Shown piece after piece: positions 1-8,618 of a DNA stretch of 52,871 nt (the stretch's first letter is position 1; each line of letters opens with the position of its first letter). The notes below the pieces were generated by a model, which was not told where the DNA came from, made no database searches, and saw only the letters and a list, made by a program, of their open reading frames with translations. Location of the stretch: positions 1 to 52,871 of the forward strand of contig NZ_WQPN01000049.1 in assembly GCF_018785315.1 (NCBI RefSeq). Reading direction: 5' to 3'. The DNA is from Clostridium sp. MCC353 (GTDB taxonomy: Bacteria > Bacillota > Clostridia > Lachnospirales > Lachnospiraceae). Made by a program: the position numbers and the translations under genes.

Positions 1-186
1 ATGTTCTCGGTACCCTTCATTTCCCTTTTTTCGGCCTTAGAGATGCCCCGGCCGGAACCATGAGCTGGAACCGCAAACCGCGCCCCGGCCTCCTGCAGAT
101 CCAACCGCCCATCCGGTGCCCCTCTCCATCCGTCTGAACGGTTTCGGGCCTCACATTCCCTGGATCCTCGGCGTCCCCTTCGCCAG
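1..186. other. Left-edge sequence with no confident gene
   Basis: GC-rich stretch without a recognisable family. On the minus strand one frame has no stop from 186 to the window edge and contains an ATG at 20-18, preceded by a purine-rich run. A minus-strand gene could therefore begin here and continue off the window. With only a few codons visible it cannot be identified, and the open frame may be chance. Confidence 0.25.
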
Positions 187-1587
187 TCACCTAAATAAAG
201 ATTCCACAATATCTCTATAGGTCACCAGGGAAACATTATTTATAGACGCGGCTTTATCCACGCAGCCTTTGGTGAACCCGCATTTTGCAAATAAATATAG
301 ATGGGTATTCTCATAATGAAACATCTGGCTTCGTCTTAACAGGGTTTCCAAAATGCCTGTATCGATCTTTTCGTTGGTCCATTTGCATTCTCCAAATAAA
401 GCGGTATTCTTGTCCTGTTCTCCCATTATGTCGATTTCTGTCTGGCTTCGGGTAAGGGGGTCAGTGCCCCACCAACGGCCAAGATCCCTGAATTCTATGG
501 GGGATTGGCCCTTTAGAAGGAGGTTCCACAGATACTGCATACATATCTCTTCAAATACTTTCCCCATATAGTCCGACAGATACGGTTCGATCCGCTTGTA
601 GGCCAGATCAGCGGCCCCGCGGGCAATGATGGAATTATTCTCTGGTATAAACTTGTACCAAAACCGGAACATATTATCATCAATGGAGTAAATGGACTTT
701 CGGGAAGCCTTTTCACCATAAGGTGTTTCTTTTCGAATCAGCCCCAATGTCAAGAGATTTTTTAAGTAGGATGCACAGACACTGGTGTCTTCTCCCACTT
801 TGGTAGAGATCTCCGCCATACGGGAGGCGCCGGTTGCGATTGCTGTTATGACTGCATTGTATAATGCCGGTTCCCGTACCTCCTGTTTCAGAAGATTCTC
901 CGGTTCTTCAAACAGAGATGATGCGGGGTTTAAAAAGGTGTTTTTGATGTTGTCCGCTACGCTCAGCCTGTCATCCATTTGCAGCAGATATTGAGGGGTT
1001 CCACCTGCAATGCCGTAGATCAGTGCCTTATCCTCTGCTGAAAAGTTTTTAAAATACCGGCAGGTATCCGCAAAATCAAAAGGCAGTATCTTCATTTGAG
1101 CTGTCCGCCTGCCATAGAGAGGAGCTTTATAGGCCAGTACATGATCTTCCATATAAGACATAGATGAACCACATAGAATCAGCATCAATTTAGAATGATC
1201 TTTGTATTTATCGATTAATAGTTGAAGTGTAGAAGCAAGACTTTTGGAAGCGCGGGCTACGTAAGGGTATTCGTCAATAACCAGAATCAGCCTTTCCTGT
1301 TCCGATAAATGGAATACATACTCCAACGCTGCCTGGAGAGACAAGAAAGCAGTCTGTGCCTGAATGCCTGCACTAAACTCCATAATGTTTTTGCTGAAAT
1401 TTTCCAAATTCTGCTTGGCGTTGCTTTCTACGCCCATGAAATAGATTGCTTTTTTGCCGTCTATAAATTGGTTAATGAGCGCAGTTTTTCCTACACGGCG
1501 GCGGCCATATATAACTACAAACTCGAATTTATCCGATGTATAACATTTATTTAATGAACTCAACTCGTGCTCTCTGCCAATAAACAT
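187..1587 (-). CDS. ATP-binding protein, archaeal-type AAA ATPase with DUF234-like C-terminus
   Basis: A 466-residue AAA-type ATPase of the family often called archaeal ATPase/DUF234. Near the N-terminus is a Walker A motif (GRRRVGKTALI, about residues 27-37). A Walker B-like LILVIDEYPYV lies near residue 103. A winged-helix-like segment occupies roughly 220-290, and the C-terminal third resembles a restriction-endonuclease-fold nuclease-like domain (TEIDIMGEQ...GECKW, about residues 385-410). The ATG is preceded by GGAGGTG with good spacing, and a full minus-strand promoter lies just upstream. It is monocistronic. Members of this family are common accessory genes of bacteria and archaea with no agreed function; a defence or mobile-element role is speculation. 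The family call is firm, the role unknown. Confidence 0.85.
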   Translation of the reverse strand: MFIGREHELSSLNKCYTSDKFEFVVIYGRRRVGKTALINQFIDGKKAIYFMGVESNAKQNLENFSKNIMEFSAGIQAQTAFLSLQAALEYVFHLSEQERLILVIDEYPYVARASKSLASTLQLLIDKYKDHSKLMLILCGSSMSYMEDHVLAYKAPLYGRRTAQMKILPFDFADTCRYFKNFSAEDKALIYGIAGGTPQYLLQMDDRLSVADNIKNTFLNPASSLFEEPENLLKQEVREPALYNAVITAIATGASRMAEISTKVGEDTSVCASYLKNLLTLGLIRKETPYGEKASRKSIYSIDDNMFRFWYKFIPENNSIIARGAADLAYKRIEPYLSDYMGKVFEEICMQYLWNLLLKGQSPIEFRDLGRWWGTDPLTRSQTEIDIMGEQDKNTALFGECKWTNEKIDTGILETLLRRSQMFHYENTHLYLFAKCGFTKGCVDKAASINNVSLVTYRDIVESLFR

Positions 1588-1615
1588 AGTTTCACCTCCA
1601 TTTTGTACTATTTAT

Positions 1616-1644
1616 ATTGTACCATGCTTGACTAAATAGGTCAA
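1616..1644 (-). promoter_or_regulatory. Promoter of the AAA ATPase gene
   Basis: On the minus strand TTGACC (1644-1639), a 17-bp spacer and TACAAT (1621-1616) form a near-consensus sigma-A promoter about 30 bp upstream of the start codon. Confidence 0.75.
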
Positions 1645-1791
1645 TTACGATTTACTAAAGTATAACTTACTAAAATACACCTCATCAATCTCACCAAACA
1701 GATAAGGGGAACAGTCCAAGCGCTGTCTCCACTGCATGCCAAATTGCCGATATACCTGCCGGCACATTTGCACGCATACTTGCATATACAT

Positions 1792-1833
1792 AAAAAACAA
1801 ACGCCTGCTGGGGTTGGCAGGCGTTTGTTTTTT
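1792..1833. terminator. Bidirectional intrinsic terminator
   Basis: A perfect 17-bp inverted repeat (AAAAAACAAACGCCTGC and its complement) with an 8-nt loop. A- and T-tracts flank it so that it can act on both strands. On the minus strand it lies about 200 bp beyond the end of the AraC-type regulator and would stop that transcript before the ATPase gene. Confidence 0.85.
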
Positions 1834-1870
1834 CACTTTAGGAATGGTAGGTATAATATGTTTAAAAATG

Positions 1871-1915
1871 TTATAGGGGGGCAGGACGCTTGCGCATCCT
1901 GTATGAGTATGAAAA
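1871..1915. other. GGGGGG-hairpin-TATGAGTATG element, copy 1
   Basis: TTATAGGGGGGC, then a hairpin at 1882-1901 (5 bp, one mismatch, 2 bp, tetraloop), then GTATGAGTATGAAAA. The same frame of conserved bases around a different but still paired stem occurs at 25214-25265. A TATAAT lies shortly upstream on the plus strand (about 1853). On the minus strand the element is followed by the 1792-1833 terminator, as copy 2 is by its own terminator. Either strand could be the functional RNA. I do not recognise a named family. Confidence 0.55.
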
Positions 1916-2037
1916 TGAAAAAGTCTTATTGACTGGTTCCTCTTTATTATGTCATGTATTTGTGAGTAAATTATGGATATTCCATAAAAAAATAATAAAA
2001 ACCATGACCAAAGAATTAAAAAAGTATATTCCTTTAT

Positions 2038-4302
2038 TTATTGGTTGATTTTCCGCCATTGTTCCGGCGTCACGTGGTAATATTTCTTGAAATATCTGAT
2101 AAAACTTTGGACTGTATTGTACCCTACCATGGACGCCACATCTTTGATGCGCAGGGACGGATTGTCCAGAAGCTTTTTAGCGTTTTCCATGCGGACTGTG
2201 GTCAGGGTTTCCAATAATGTCTCATTTCGTTCCGCTTTGAACAGGTTGCTCAGATAGTTGGGCGACAGATGGACATATTCTGCTATATCCACCACGGAAA
2301 TATCCGAACTGTAATGTTCTCCGATGAACTGGAGCACCTGCTCAATGATGTCGCTGTGCTGGCGCCGGCTTTTCAGTTCCAGTATATCCAGGCTGTATTC
2401 TAAAAAGGACAGCAGATTGTGTTTCAGCGAAAACAGGTCGTCTGTTTCACGGATTCGCCGGTACAACTGGTAATTGTTGTATTCCGGGTTATCGTATACG
2501 CCTCCTAAGGACGCCACATGTTTATATACGGAATTTTCTATTTCAAAAACCAGGTATTTCAGGTAGAGGTAGTTATTTTCCGGCACTGAAGTAAATGGTT
2601 CCAGCAGGTCGAGTGCAGCGGTGAGCACCCCGTCCCGGTCCTGCTCCGATATTTTTGTGAGAAGAGCGTCTAAAGAGGGTTTGGGGTAGGCGGCGTTTAA
2701 GTCCGCGCTGGTTTTTCCGGGATCGAGACCGATGATTTCCGCCTGGTTTAAGGCGGTAAAAGGCTGTTCCCTGAGCTTTTTCAGGGCCTCATTATAATAA
2801 GCGGGGATCGGCTCCATTTCATCGAAACAGATGCTGACGCCGATGATCGCAGTGTATTTTTGACCGGTAAATTCCTGTTCCAGACGGCGGGCCGCCTGGA
2901 GAACCGCCTCCTCGCTCAGAGAAGTGTTGAGCAGGACGGTGAGGTTATGAGGATCCGTTATGGTGATGTTGTAAAAGGAATCGGAAATCAGGCGCGCCAG
3001 CGTATCCGAAAATGATTTCCGTATCTCTTTTGGTATGGGCTGTTTAAATTTAAGGAGCAGCAGGTAAAAAAACGGGTGTTCCAGGGTCAGCTTCAGGGTG
3101 GAGCAGAGCTGGAGAAAATCGTCTTTATTGAATTCCGGGGCGATCAAAAACTCGTGGAGCGAATACGTTTCCGCATAGGAACGGGTGATGGTATACTGCT
3201 GTTCCAGTTCCCGTTTCTGCTCGTACAGGTTTGACATGGCATTTGACAGCAGATAGTATTCGTTGGGCTGGTTGGTCTGAGGCAGCAGGTGCATGGGAAT
3301 CTCAAATTTTTGCAGAAGCTGCTGCAGCGGCCGGTACAGCAGATAGGAAACGAACAATATGGCCAGGATGGAGATCAGGATGATGATCACAAATGGGATG
3401 GCCAAATTCCCTGTAGTCTTTAGTATGCTGTCCGTAAAATAAGTGTAATTCTGCACCGATAAGGTATACAGGCCGAAATCCGGCAGAAACTCATAGCATA
3501 GGAAATATTTCTCCTTATGAATGGAGAGGGAAGACCATCCTCCAGTCCTGGAATTTTCCTGTTTGGAAGCCAGTCCGGAGAATTCTTCGAAAATTTCTTT
3601 TTCAGGCACCCCGTCCGCCCTGAATTTGTACAGAGGTTCCAGGGCAGAATCCAATATGAAAAAGGAACCGGTGTGTTCCGTATTGGTGAGGGTGGCAAAT
3701 GCCTCCGGATACACATTGACGATAATGGTCACCGGTGTTCCCGCACTGTGGTTATAGACCTGTTTTACATAACTGAGCAGAGTGACCGGCTTTTTTGGAG
3801 TGACTGCAGTGCTGCGGTCCACGGTGCGCAGCGGTTTCAGTCCTGTAATGGCGTACTGTTCCTCATTTAGCACTGCGGTATCCAAAAAGTCTTTTTTATA
3901 GATCATCGCATCGGACAAGACATAGGGATGAATGGAATCAAACAGGTAAATGGATTCGATAAAACGGTTGGAATAGTACATCCTCTCAATGTTCAGAAGC
4001 ACGGATTTTATGGCGGGATAATCAGGCTCTTCGGGATCGGAAGCCAGAACCGTCATCACATCATTGTCAAACAGAAGCTGGTTGGTCAGATTATCCGCTG
4101 TGACCAGGTTGGAATCCAGTCCGTTGGTATAGTTGGAGAGCAGTTGGACTTCCTTATTCTGAGTATATTCCAGCAGATTCTCCGTGCCGATCCGCAGTAC
4201 AAAATAGAGCATGGAGCAGATGGGGAATAAAAGCAGGAGAGAAAGAAGAATGACATTTCTCCAAAGTACAGACCGTTTTTGATGCCGGTGTTTAATCCTC
4301 AT
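2038..4302 (-). CDS. Membrane-anchored AraC-family sensor-regulator
   Basis: A 754-residue one-component sensor. It has an N-terminal membrane helix (about 14-35), an extracytoplasmic segment of about 260 residues (Cache-like by position), a second membrane helix (about 297-325), a cytoplasmic linker, and a C-terminal AraC/XylS DNA-binding domain (about 650-754). The last contains two helix-turn-helix units (DISVVDIAEYVHLSPNYLSN; RIKDVASMVGYNTVQSFIRY). This architecture is typical of Firmicutes regulators placed beside Lpl/Yte-type sugar ABC transporters. It diverges from the binding-protein operon starting at 4798 and probably activates it when it senses an extracellular glycan. A TCGACA-17-TATACT promoter lies upstream. 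The family is firm; the ligand is unknown. Confidence 0.9.
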   Translation of the reverse strand: MRIKHRHQKRSVLWRNVILLSLLLLFPICSMLYFVLRIGTENLLEYTQNKEVQLLSNYTNGLDSNLVTADNLTNQLLFDNDVMTVLASDPEEPDYPAIKSVLLNIERMYYSNRFIESIYLFDSIHPYVLSDAMIYKKDFLDTAVLNEEQYAITGLKPLRTVDRSTAVTPKKPVTLLSYVKQVYNHSAGTPVTIIVNVYPEAFATLTNTEHTGSFFILDSALEPLYKFRADGVPEKEIFEEFSGLASKQENSRTGGWSSLSIHKEKYFLCYEFLPDFGLYTLSVQNYTYFTDSILKTTGNLAIPFVIIILISILAILFVSYLLYRPLQQLLQKFEIPMHLLPQTNQPNEYYLLSNAMSNLYEQKRELEQQYTITRSYAETYSLHEFLIAPEFNKDDFLQLCSTLKLTLEHPFFYLLLLKFKQPIPKEIRKSFSDTLARLISDSFYNITITDPHNLTVLLNTSLSEEAVLQAARRLEQEFTGQKYTAIIGVSICFDEMEPIPAYYNEALKKLREQPFTALNQAEIIGLDPGKTSADLNAAYPKPSLDALLTKISEQDRDGVLTAALDLLEPFTSVPENNYLYLKYLVFEIENSVYKHVASLGGVYDNPEYNNYQLYRRIRETDDLFSLKHNLLSFLEYSLDILELKSRRQHSDIIEQVLQFIGEHYSSDISVVDIAEYVHLSPNYLSNLFKAERNETLLETLTTVRMENAKKLLDNPSLRIKDVASMVGYNTVQSFIRYFKKYYHVTPEQWRKINQ

Positions 4303-4372
4303 TGATATAACCCCTCCCCTTTAAAATGAATCCCCTTAATATGACGCCCTGATCCGTCATTTCTTTAGACAA

Positions 4373-4401
4373 AGTATAATATGAAATCCCCGGATTGTCG
4401 A
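4373..4401 (-). promoter_or_regulatory. Promoter of the AraC-type regulator
   Basis: On the minus strand TCGACA (4401-4396), a 17-bp spacer and TATACT (4378-4373), about 70 bp upstream of the regulator start. Confidence 0.6.
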
Positions 4402-4416
4402 TGAATAAAGGGTATG

Positions 4417-4445
4417 AAACGTAGAATGTTATTACAAACGTAGAA
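4417..4445. promoter_or_regulatory. Direct repeat AAACGTAGAA, candidate AraC-type operator
   Basis: Two identical 10-mers (4417-4426 and 4436-4445) start 19 bp apart in the divergent region between regulator and transporter operon. Paired direct repeats about two helical turns apart are the usual target of AraC-family DNA-binding domains. Assignment to the neighbouring regulator is inference. No clear sigma-A promoter for the 4798 gene was found in the remaining 350 bp, which is consistent with an activator-dependent promoter. Confidence 0.4.
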
Positions 4446-4663
4446 AAATACAACGCCTGACCGTAGGATATCAGAACGGAAAAAGAAAGTAAATATTTAC
4501 GTAAAACGGTGATTGGTTTACAGTTAGATCAACAGTTGGTGTGTGCACGCCGAGAGAAACAAACTGCAGCAGATTATTAAACTGTAGTTCATTATCAAAC
4601 TGTATCAAACTGTCAAAATGCTGTAAATTATCAAACCGAAGTAGTAAGAAGCAGAAAGCAGTA

Positions 4664-4719
4664 GTAAGAAGTAAAAGGTAAGAAGTAAAAGGTAAGAAGT
4701 AAAAAGTAAGAAGTAAAAA
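4664..4719 (+). repeat. 14-bp tandem repeat (GTAAGAAGTAAAAG), 4 copies
   Basis: Four consecutive copies, with related sequence back to about 4641. Before it (4575-4640) are looser repeats of TATCAAACTG. Together they make the 4303-4797 leader A-rich and of low complexity. The array sits between the candidate operator and the binding-protein start; no function is assigned. Confidence 0.8.
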
Positions 4720-4797
4720 ACAGTATCAAAAATATCAGTACCAAAATACAAATAAAATCATTTTATTACATCGAAAAATAAAACAGGGGGTTTTACT

Positions 4798-6435
4798 ATG
4801 TTTAAGAAAGCCATAGCGGCGCTGCTGGCAGCATCTTTAGCAGCAGCTTCATTAACAGCATGCGGCGGCGCGGGAACCGCTGACAAGGCAGCGAAGGAAA
4901 CGGCAAAGGAATCTGCAAAAGGAACTGACAATGGAACCGATGAAAATGGAACAAAAAAAGGATCGGAAATTGGAAATGGAACCGGAAAAGGAACCGAAGC
5001 CGGGACAGAAGCACAGAGCGAAGAGCCGTTGAAGATCCAAATGACAGTCCGCCTGTTCGATCAGATTCCGGACATGAACAATACCTATTGGCAGGAATAT
5101 CAGAAAAGAACCAATACGGAATTAAAGGTGGAATGGATTCCTGACGGGGATTATACCACTAAATTAAACCTGATTCTGGCCTCCAAACAGATACCGGAAG
5201 TCCTGGTCGCCAATTTATCCAAAAATCTGAATGATCCTTCTTTTATCAACGCGGTGCAGAACGGAGCGTTCTGGGACTTAACCGATGTATTGGGGGATTT
5301 CAGCAATTATCCGAACCTGAAAAACAATGTGGCGCCGGATGCCTGGAATACCAGCCGGATTAACGGGCGCATCTATGGCATCCCCCAGAGCGTGCCCAAG
5401 GTACAGGGAGCGCCGATCATACGGGAAGACCTGGTAAAAGCAGCGGGAAAAGAGATGCCCACAACCATGGATGAGTTTCTGGATGTGCTGGAGGCAGTGG
5501 TTGAAATGAACCCGGATATGGTGGGCCTGGTGTCCAAGCAGGATATGTTTTTGGGCGGAAGCGGCGGCCTGGTATCCGCATTTGGTGTGGATGAACCATA
5601 TTATAATGAAGAAGGCGGTTTGGTATTCCAGAAACTAACGCCCGGATTCACCCAATTTGTGGAATGGCTGAGGGAGGCCTATGAGAGGGGCGTCCTGTCC
5701 AAAGAATTTTCCGTTATGAAGCCAACCCAGGCCACAGAAATGTTCCAGTCAGGTTCCGCAGTGGTGATGATTAATGAATCAGGCCGCTGGTGCTATCCAT
5801 TTACCCAGACGCTGAAGAAAAAGAACCCGGATGCGGTTGCCCAGTTCGTGCCTCTTTTGGAAGGAAACGAAGGATGTTACGCGGTAGACGCGGGCACCGG
5901 CGTAGTCGACAGCATGTTCATTTCCAAAGCGGTTCCGGAAGAAAAAATGCTTCAAATCCTGGATTATTTTGAGAGAACCACCACAGAAGAATTCTATGAC
6001 CTGACTACATATGGAGTGGAAGGCGTACATTATAATGTTGAAAATGGGGAAAAAGTGATGACAGAGCTGAGAGATCAGGAAATGGGCTCCAGCGCGCCGT
6101 GGCAGGTGCTGCCGTTGATGTACAACCCATTTATGAAGATTGACAGCACAGCCGCGCCGGAAGAATACAACCAGGCTCAAAGAGACTTGTTCGACAGTTA
6201 CGGCTATCTGGAAAAAGCCCGCACCAATCCTTTCTATATCGCCACAAGCCAGAAATGGATCAACGTATGGCCCAAATATTCACAGGAATGGGCTGCCAAA
6301 GGGGTTCAGGCTGTTACCGGCCAGATATCCATGGAGGAATACAAGGCTTATGTCGACCAGTTGAACGAGAAGCCTGAGATGAAAGAAGCTTATCAGGAAT
6401 TTGCTGCCAGCTATAAGGCGGTTGTATCGGAATAA
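4798..6435 (+). CDS. Extracellular sugar-binding lipoprotein (LplA-like), ABC transporter
   Basis: A 545-residue family 1-like solute-binding protein. A lipoprotein signal peptide ends in LTAC with the acylated cysteine at residue 22. A low-complexity Gly/Thr/Lys/Glu linker (about 25-75) tethers the binding domain to the membrane. The ligand-binding fold follows, with pieces typical of LplA-type proteins (NTYWQEYQKRTNTELKVEW; PEVLVANL; YGIPQSVPKVQG). The start has an AGGGGG ribosome site. It delivers oligosaccharide to the permeases at 6742-8564. No ATPase is encoded nearby, so a shared ATPase must energise it. Its last codons and stop are the seed of the tandem array that follows. The substrate is probably a beta-mannoside-containing oligosaccharide, inferred from the GH2 and GH1 genes downstream. 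Confidence 0.92.
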   Translation: MFKKAIAALLAASLAAASLTACGGAGTADKAAKETAKESAKGTDNGTDENGTKKGSEIGNGTGKGTEAGTEAQSEEPLKIQMTVRLFDQIPDMNNTYWQEYQKRTNTELKVEWIPDGDYTTKLNLILASKQIPEVLVANLSKNLNDPSFINAVQNGAFWDLTDVLGDFSNYPNLKNNVAPDAWNTSRINGRIYGIPQSVPKVQGAPIIREDLVKAAGKEMPTTMDEFLDVLEAVVEMNPDMVGLVSKQDMFLGGSGGLVSAFGVDEPYYNEEGGLVFQKLTPGFTQFVEWLREAYERGVLSKEFSVMKPTQATEMFQSGSAVVMINESGRWCYPFTQTLKKKNPDAVAQFVPLLEGNEGCYAVDAGTGVVDSMFISKAVPEEKMLQILDYFERTTTEEFYDLTTYGVEGVHYNVENGEKVMTELRDQEMGSSAPWQVLPLMYNPFMKIDSTAAPEEYNQAQRDLFDSYGYLEKARTNPFYIATSQKWINVWPKYSQEWAAKGVQAVTGQISMEEYKAYVDQLNEKPEMKEAYQEFAASYKAVVSE

Positions 6436-6682
6436 TACTGTGGCGGCTGCAAAACAGTTATATCGGAATAATGCTGTGGCGGCTGCAAAACAGTTATATC
6501 GGAATAATGCTGTGCGGCTGCAAAACGGTTATATCGGAATAATGCTGTGCGGCTGCAAAACGGTTATATCGGAATAATGCTGTGCGGCTGCAAAACAGTT
6601 ATATCGGAATAATGCTGTGCGGCTGCAAAACGGTTATATCGGAATAATGCTGTGCGGCTGCAAAACGGTTATATCAGAATAA
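6436..6682 (+). repeat. 35/36-bp tandem array, 7 copies, starting at a stop codon
   Basis: Two 36-bp and five 35-bp units run without interruption from the base after the binding-protein TAA. Each unit ends in ATATCGGAATAA (ATATCAGAATAA in the last), nearly a copy of the end of the preceding gene (GTATCGGAATAA). The array therefore looks like amplification of the gene's 3' end plus new sequence (TGCTGTGCGGCTGCAAAA). Each unit carries stop codons. It separates the binding-protein cistron from the permease cistrons. Confidence 0.95.
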
Positions 6683-6692
6683 AAGCATGAGT

Positions 6693-6726
6693 AAAAAGCT
6701 ATTACATCAACATGTAATAGCTTTTT
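6693..6726 (+). terminator. Intercistronic terminator-like hairpin
   Basis: A perfect 15-bp stem (AAAAAGCTATTACAT and its complement) with a CAAC loop, the right arm ending in TTTTT. It lies between binding protein and permease and could leak. That would give the common excess of binding protein over membrane components. Confidence 0.75.
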
Positions 6727-6741
6727 AAAAAGAAGGAGGAG

Positions 6742-7680
6742 ATGATGGGAGTGCCAAATGAGAAAAAGACCTCTTACAGCCGGACCCTGAGGCGGATGTA
6801 CCAGGGACGGTATGTGTATTTGCTGATGCTGCCGGGGATTATTTATTTCATCATATTTAAATTTGTTCCCATGGGGATGCTGGGCATCATATTTCAGGAT
6901 TACAACCCCTATGTGGGAATGGCGGGAAGCCAGTGGGTGGGCCTGAAACATTTTAAAGAGCTGATACAGGACGATTACTTCTATTTGATGCTGCGCAACA
7001 CCCTGTGCATCAATTTCCTGAATCTGCTGTTCCATTTTCCGGTGCCGATTATTTTGGCCCTTTTGCTGAATGAAATCAAAAATGACAAGTTTAAGAGGTT
7101 TAACCAGACCATGCTCTATCTGCCTCATTTTTTATCATGGGTGATCGTGGCCAGTATGACATTTTTCCTGCTGTCCGTTGATGTGGGAGTGGTGAATAAG
7201 GCCCTTGTGTCCATGGGCAGCCCTACGGTGTCATTTTTGTCTGAACCAAAGCTGTTCTGGGGGATTATCGTGTCTCAGAATATCTGGAAAGAGGCGGGAT
7301 GGGGAACCATAATTTTCCTGGCGGCCATTTCGGCAGTGGATATGGAACAGTATGAAGCGGCGGTTATGGACGGGGCCGGACGGCTTCAAAAGATCTGGTA
7401 TATCACCCTTCCTGCCATAGCGCCCACCATTGTCACGCTGCTGATCCTGAAGCTGGGAACCATTCTGAACGTGGGATTTGAGCAGATCCTTCTGATGGCC
7501 AATCCGTCTGTAAACAGCGTGGCCGAGGTATTTGATACATACGCATACCGGCTGGGTATTATCCAGGGGAATATCAGCTTCGCGTCTGCGGTCAGTGTAT
7601 TTAAGGGATTTGTGGGCTGTCTGTTCGTATGGGTATCAAACCGGATTGTGAAAAAAATGGGATATGAGGGAATCTATTGA
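6742..7680 (+). CDS. Sugar ABC transporter permease, LplB/YtePlike
   Basis: A 312-residue inner-membrane permease with about six hydrophobic segments. The cytoplasmic EAA loop reads EAAVMDGAGRLQKIWYITLP (about 213-232) and contacts the ATPase. The family is the LplB/YteP branch of binding-protein-dependent permeases. AAGGAGG at 6733-6739 lies only 2 bp from the ATG at 6742 and 5 bp from the in-frame ATG at 6745, so the second may be the true start. It pairs with the gene at 7695. Confidence 0.93.
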   Translation: MMGVPNEKKTSYSRTLRRMYQGRYVYLLMLPGIIYFIIFKFVPMGMLGIIFQDYNPYVGMAGSQWVGLKHFKELIQDDYFYLMLRNTLCINFLNLLFHFPVPIILALLLNEIKNDKFKRFNQTMLYLPHFLSWVIVASMTFFLLSVDVGVVNKALVSMGSPTVSFLSEPKLFWGIIVSQNIWKEAGWGTIIFLAAISAVDMEQYEAAVMDGAGRLQKIWYITLPAIAPTIVTLLILKLGTILNVGFEQILLMANPSVNSVAEVFDTYAYRLGIIQGNISFASAVSVFKGFVGCLFVWVSNRIVKKMGYEGIY

Positions 7681-7694
7681 GGAGGTGAACGGAA

Positions 7695-8564
7695 ATGATG
7701 AAAAGAAAAAAGAGGTTTTCCTGGGGCGATATTTTGATCTCAGCAGTTGTGCTGCTGATTTCAATGATGTGTGTGCTGCCGTTTTTATATGTACTGAGCA
7801 TTTCCTTTACAGACCCGGATGCATATGAACCATTTAAATTTTATATCCTTCCGCCAAAGTGGTCTTTGGAATCTTATAAGTATATTTTATCGACCCATAG
7901 TTATATCAATTCATTGAAAAGCACCTTATTTATCACCATTGCGGGGACTGTGCTGGATTTGGCCGTTACCATGACCATGGCATACGGCCTGACGAAAACC
8001 GACCTGCCGGGCCATAGGCTGATCTATGGAATGGTGGTTGTCACACTGTTTTTCAGCGCCGGAACCATACCAACCTATCTTGTGGTGCAGAAACTGGGCT
8101 TGCTAAACAGCTATTGGGCGTTGATTTTTTCGTCCCTGACCAGCGCGTGGCATCTGATCGTGGTCTGCTCCTTTATTAAATCCATCCCCCTGTCCCTTGA
8201 AGAGGCGGCCAGGATTGACGGGTGCAGCGAGGTGGGCGTGTTTTTCAAAATCATCCTGCCGCTGTCCATGCCGGTTATCGCCACATTTACCCTGTTTTTT
8301 GCGGTAATGCACTGGAATACATACTTTGATGCCATGCTGTACATTTCAGATACGGATAAATGGACCCTTCAGTTGATGGTGAAACAGCTTGTTATCGATG
8401 CGGACGCCTCCGGGGTGGCCCAGTCCTTTAACGATACGGCTCCGCCGCAGGAAACCATGCGCATGGCGTCGGTTGTGCTGTCCATGCTGCCCATCATGTG
8501 CGTGTATCCATTTTTGCAGAAACATTTTGCAAAAGGGGTTATGGTGGGATCGGTGAAAGGCTGA
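7695..8564 (+). CDS. Carbohydrate ABC transporter permease, LplC/YtcP-like
   Basis: A 289-residue second permease half, with about six membrane helices and an EAA loop EEAARIDGCSEVGVFFKIIL (about 174-193). GGAGGTG directly follows the stop codon of the preceding gene and lies 8 bp from this ATG, so the two are translationally close-coupled. With the 4798 lipoprotein and the 6742 permease it forms an Lpl-type importer lacking a dedicated ATPase. Confidence 0.93.
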   Translation: MMKRKKRFSWGDILISAVVLLISMMCVLPFLYVLSISFTDPDAYEPFKFYILPPKWSLESYKYILSTHSYINSLKSTLFITIAGTVLDLAVTMTMAYGLTKTDLPGHRLIYGMVVVTLFFSAGTIPTYLVVQKLGLLNSYWALIFSSLTSAWHLIVVCSFIKSIPLSLEEAARIDGCSEVGVFFKIILPLSMPVIATFTLFFAVMHWNTYFDAMLYISDTDKWTLQLMVKQLVIDADASGVAQSFNDTAPPQETMRMASVVLSMLPIMCVYPFLQKHFAKGVMVGSVKG

Positions 8565-8618
8565 TCGTAAGAAATGTCCTGTAATTATGAAAAAATCAAT
8601 GAATGGAGATCAAAAATA

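Noticed and set aside
187-1587. AAA ATPase as part of a defence island
   Set aside because: No nuclease, restriction or phage-defence gene lies next to it; the toxin-antitoxin cluster is over 20 kb away.
1744-1932. Small ORFs over 1645-1932
   Set aside because: They run through the terminator hairpin and the GGGGGG element and have no ribosome sites.
6436-6682. Possible CRISPR array
   Set aside because: Units are contiguous, with no unique spacers between repeats and no cas genes; this is a plain tandem repeat. The same holds for 9611-9820.
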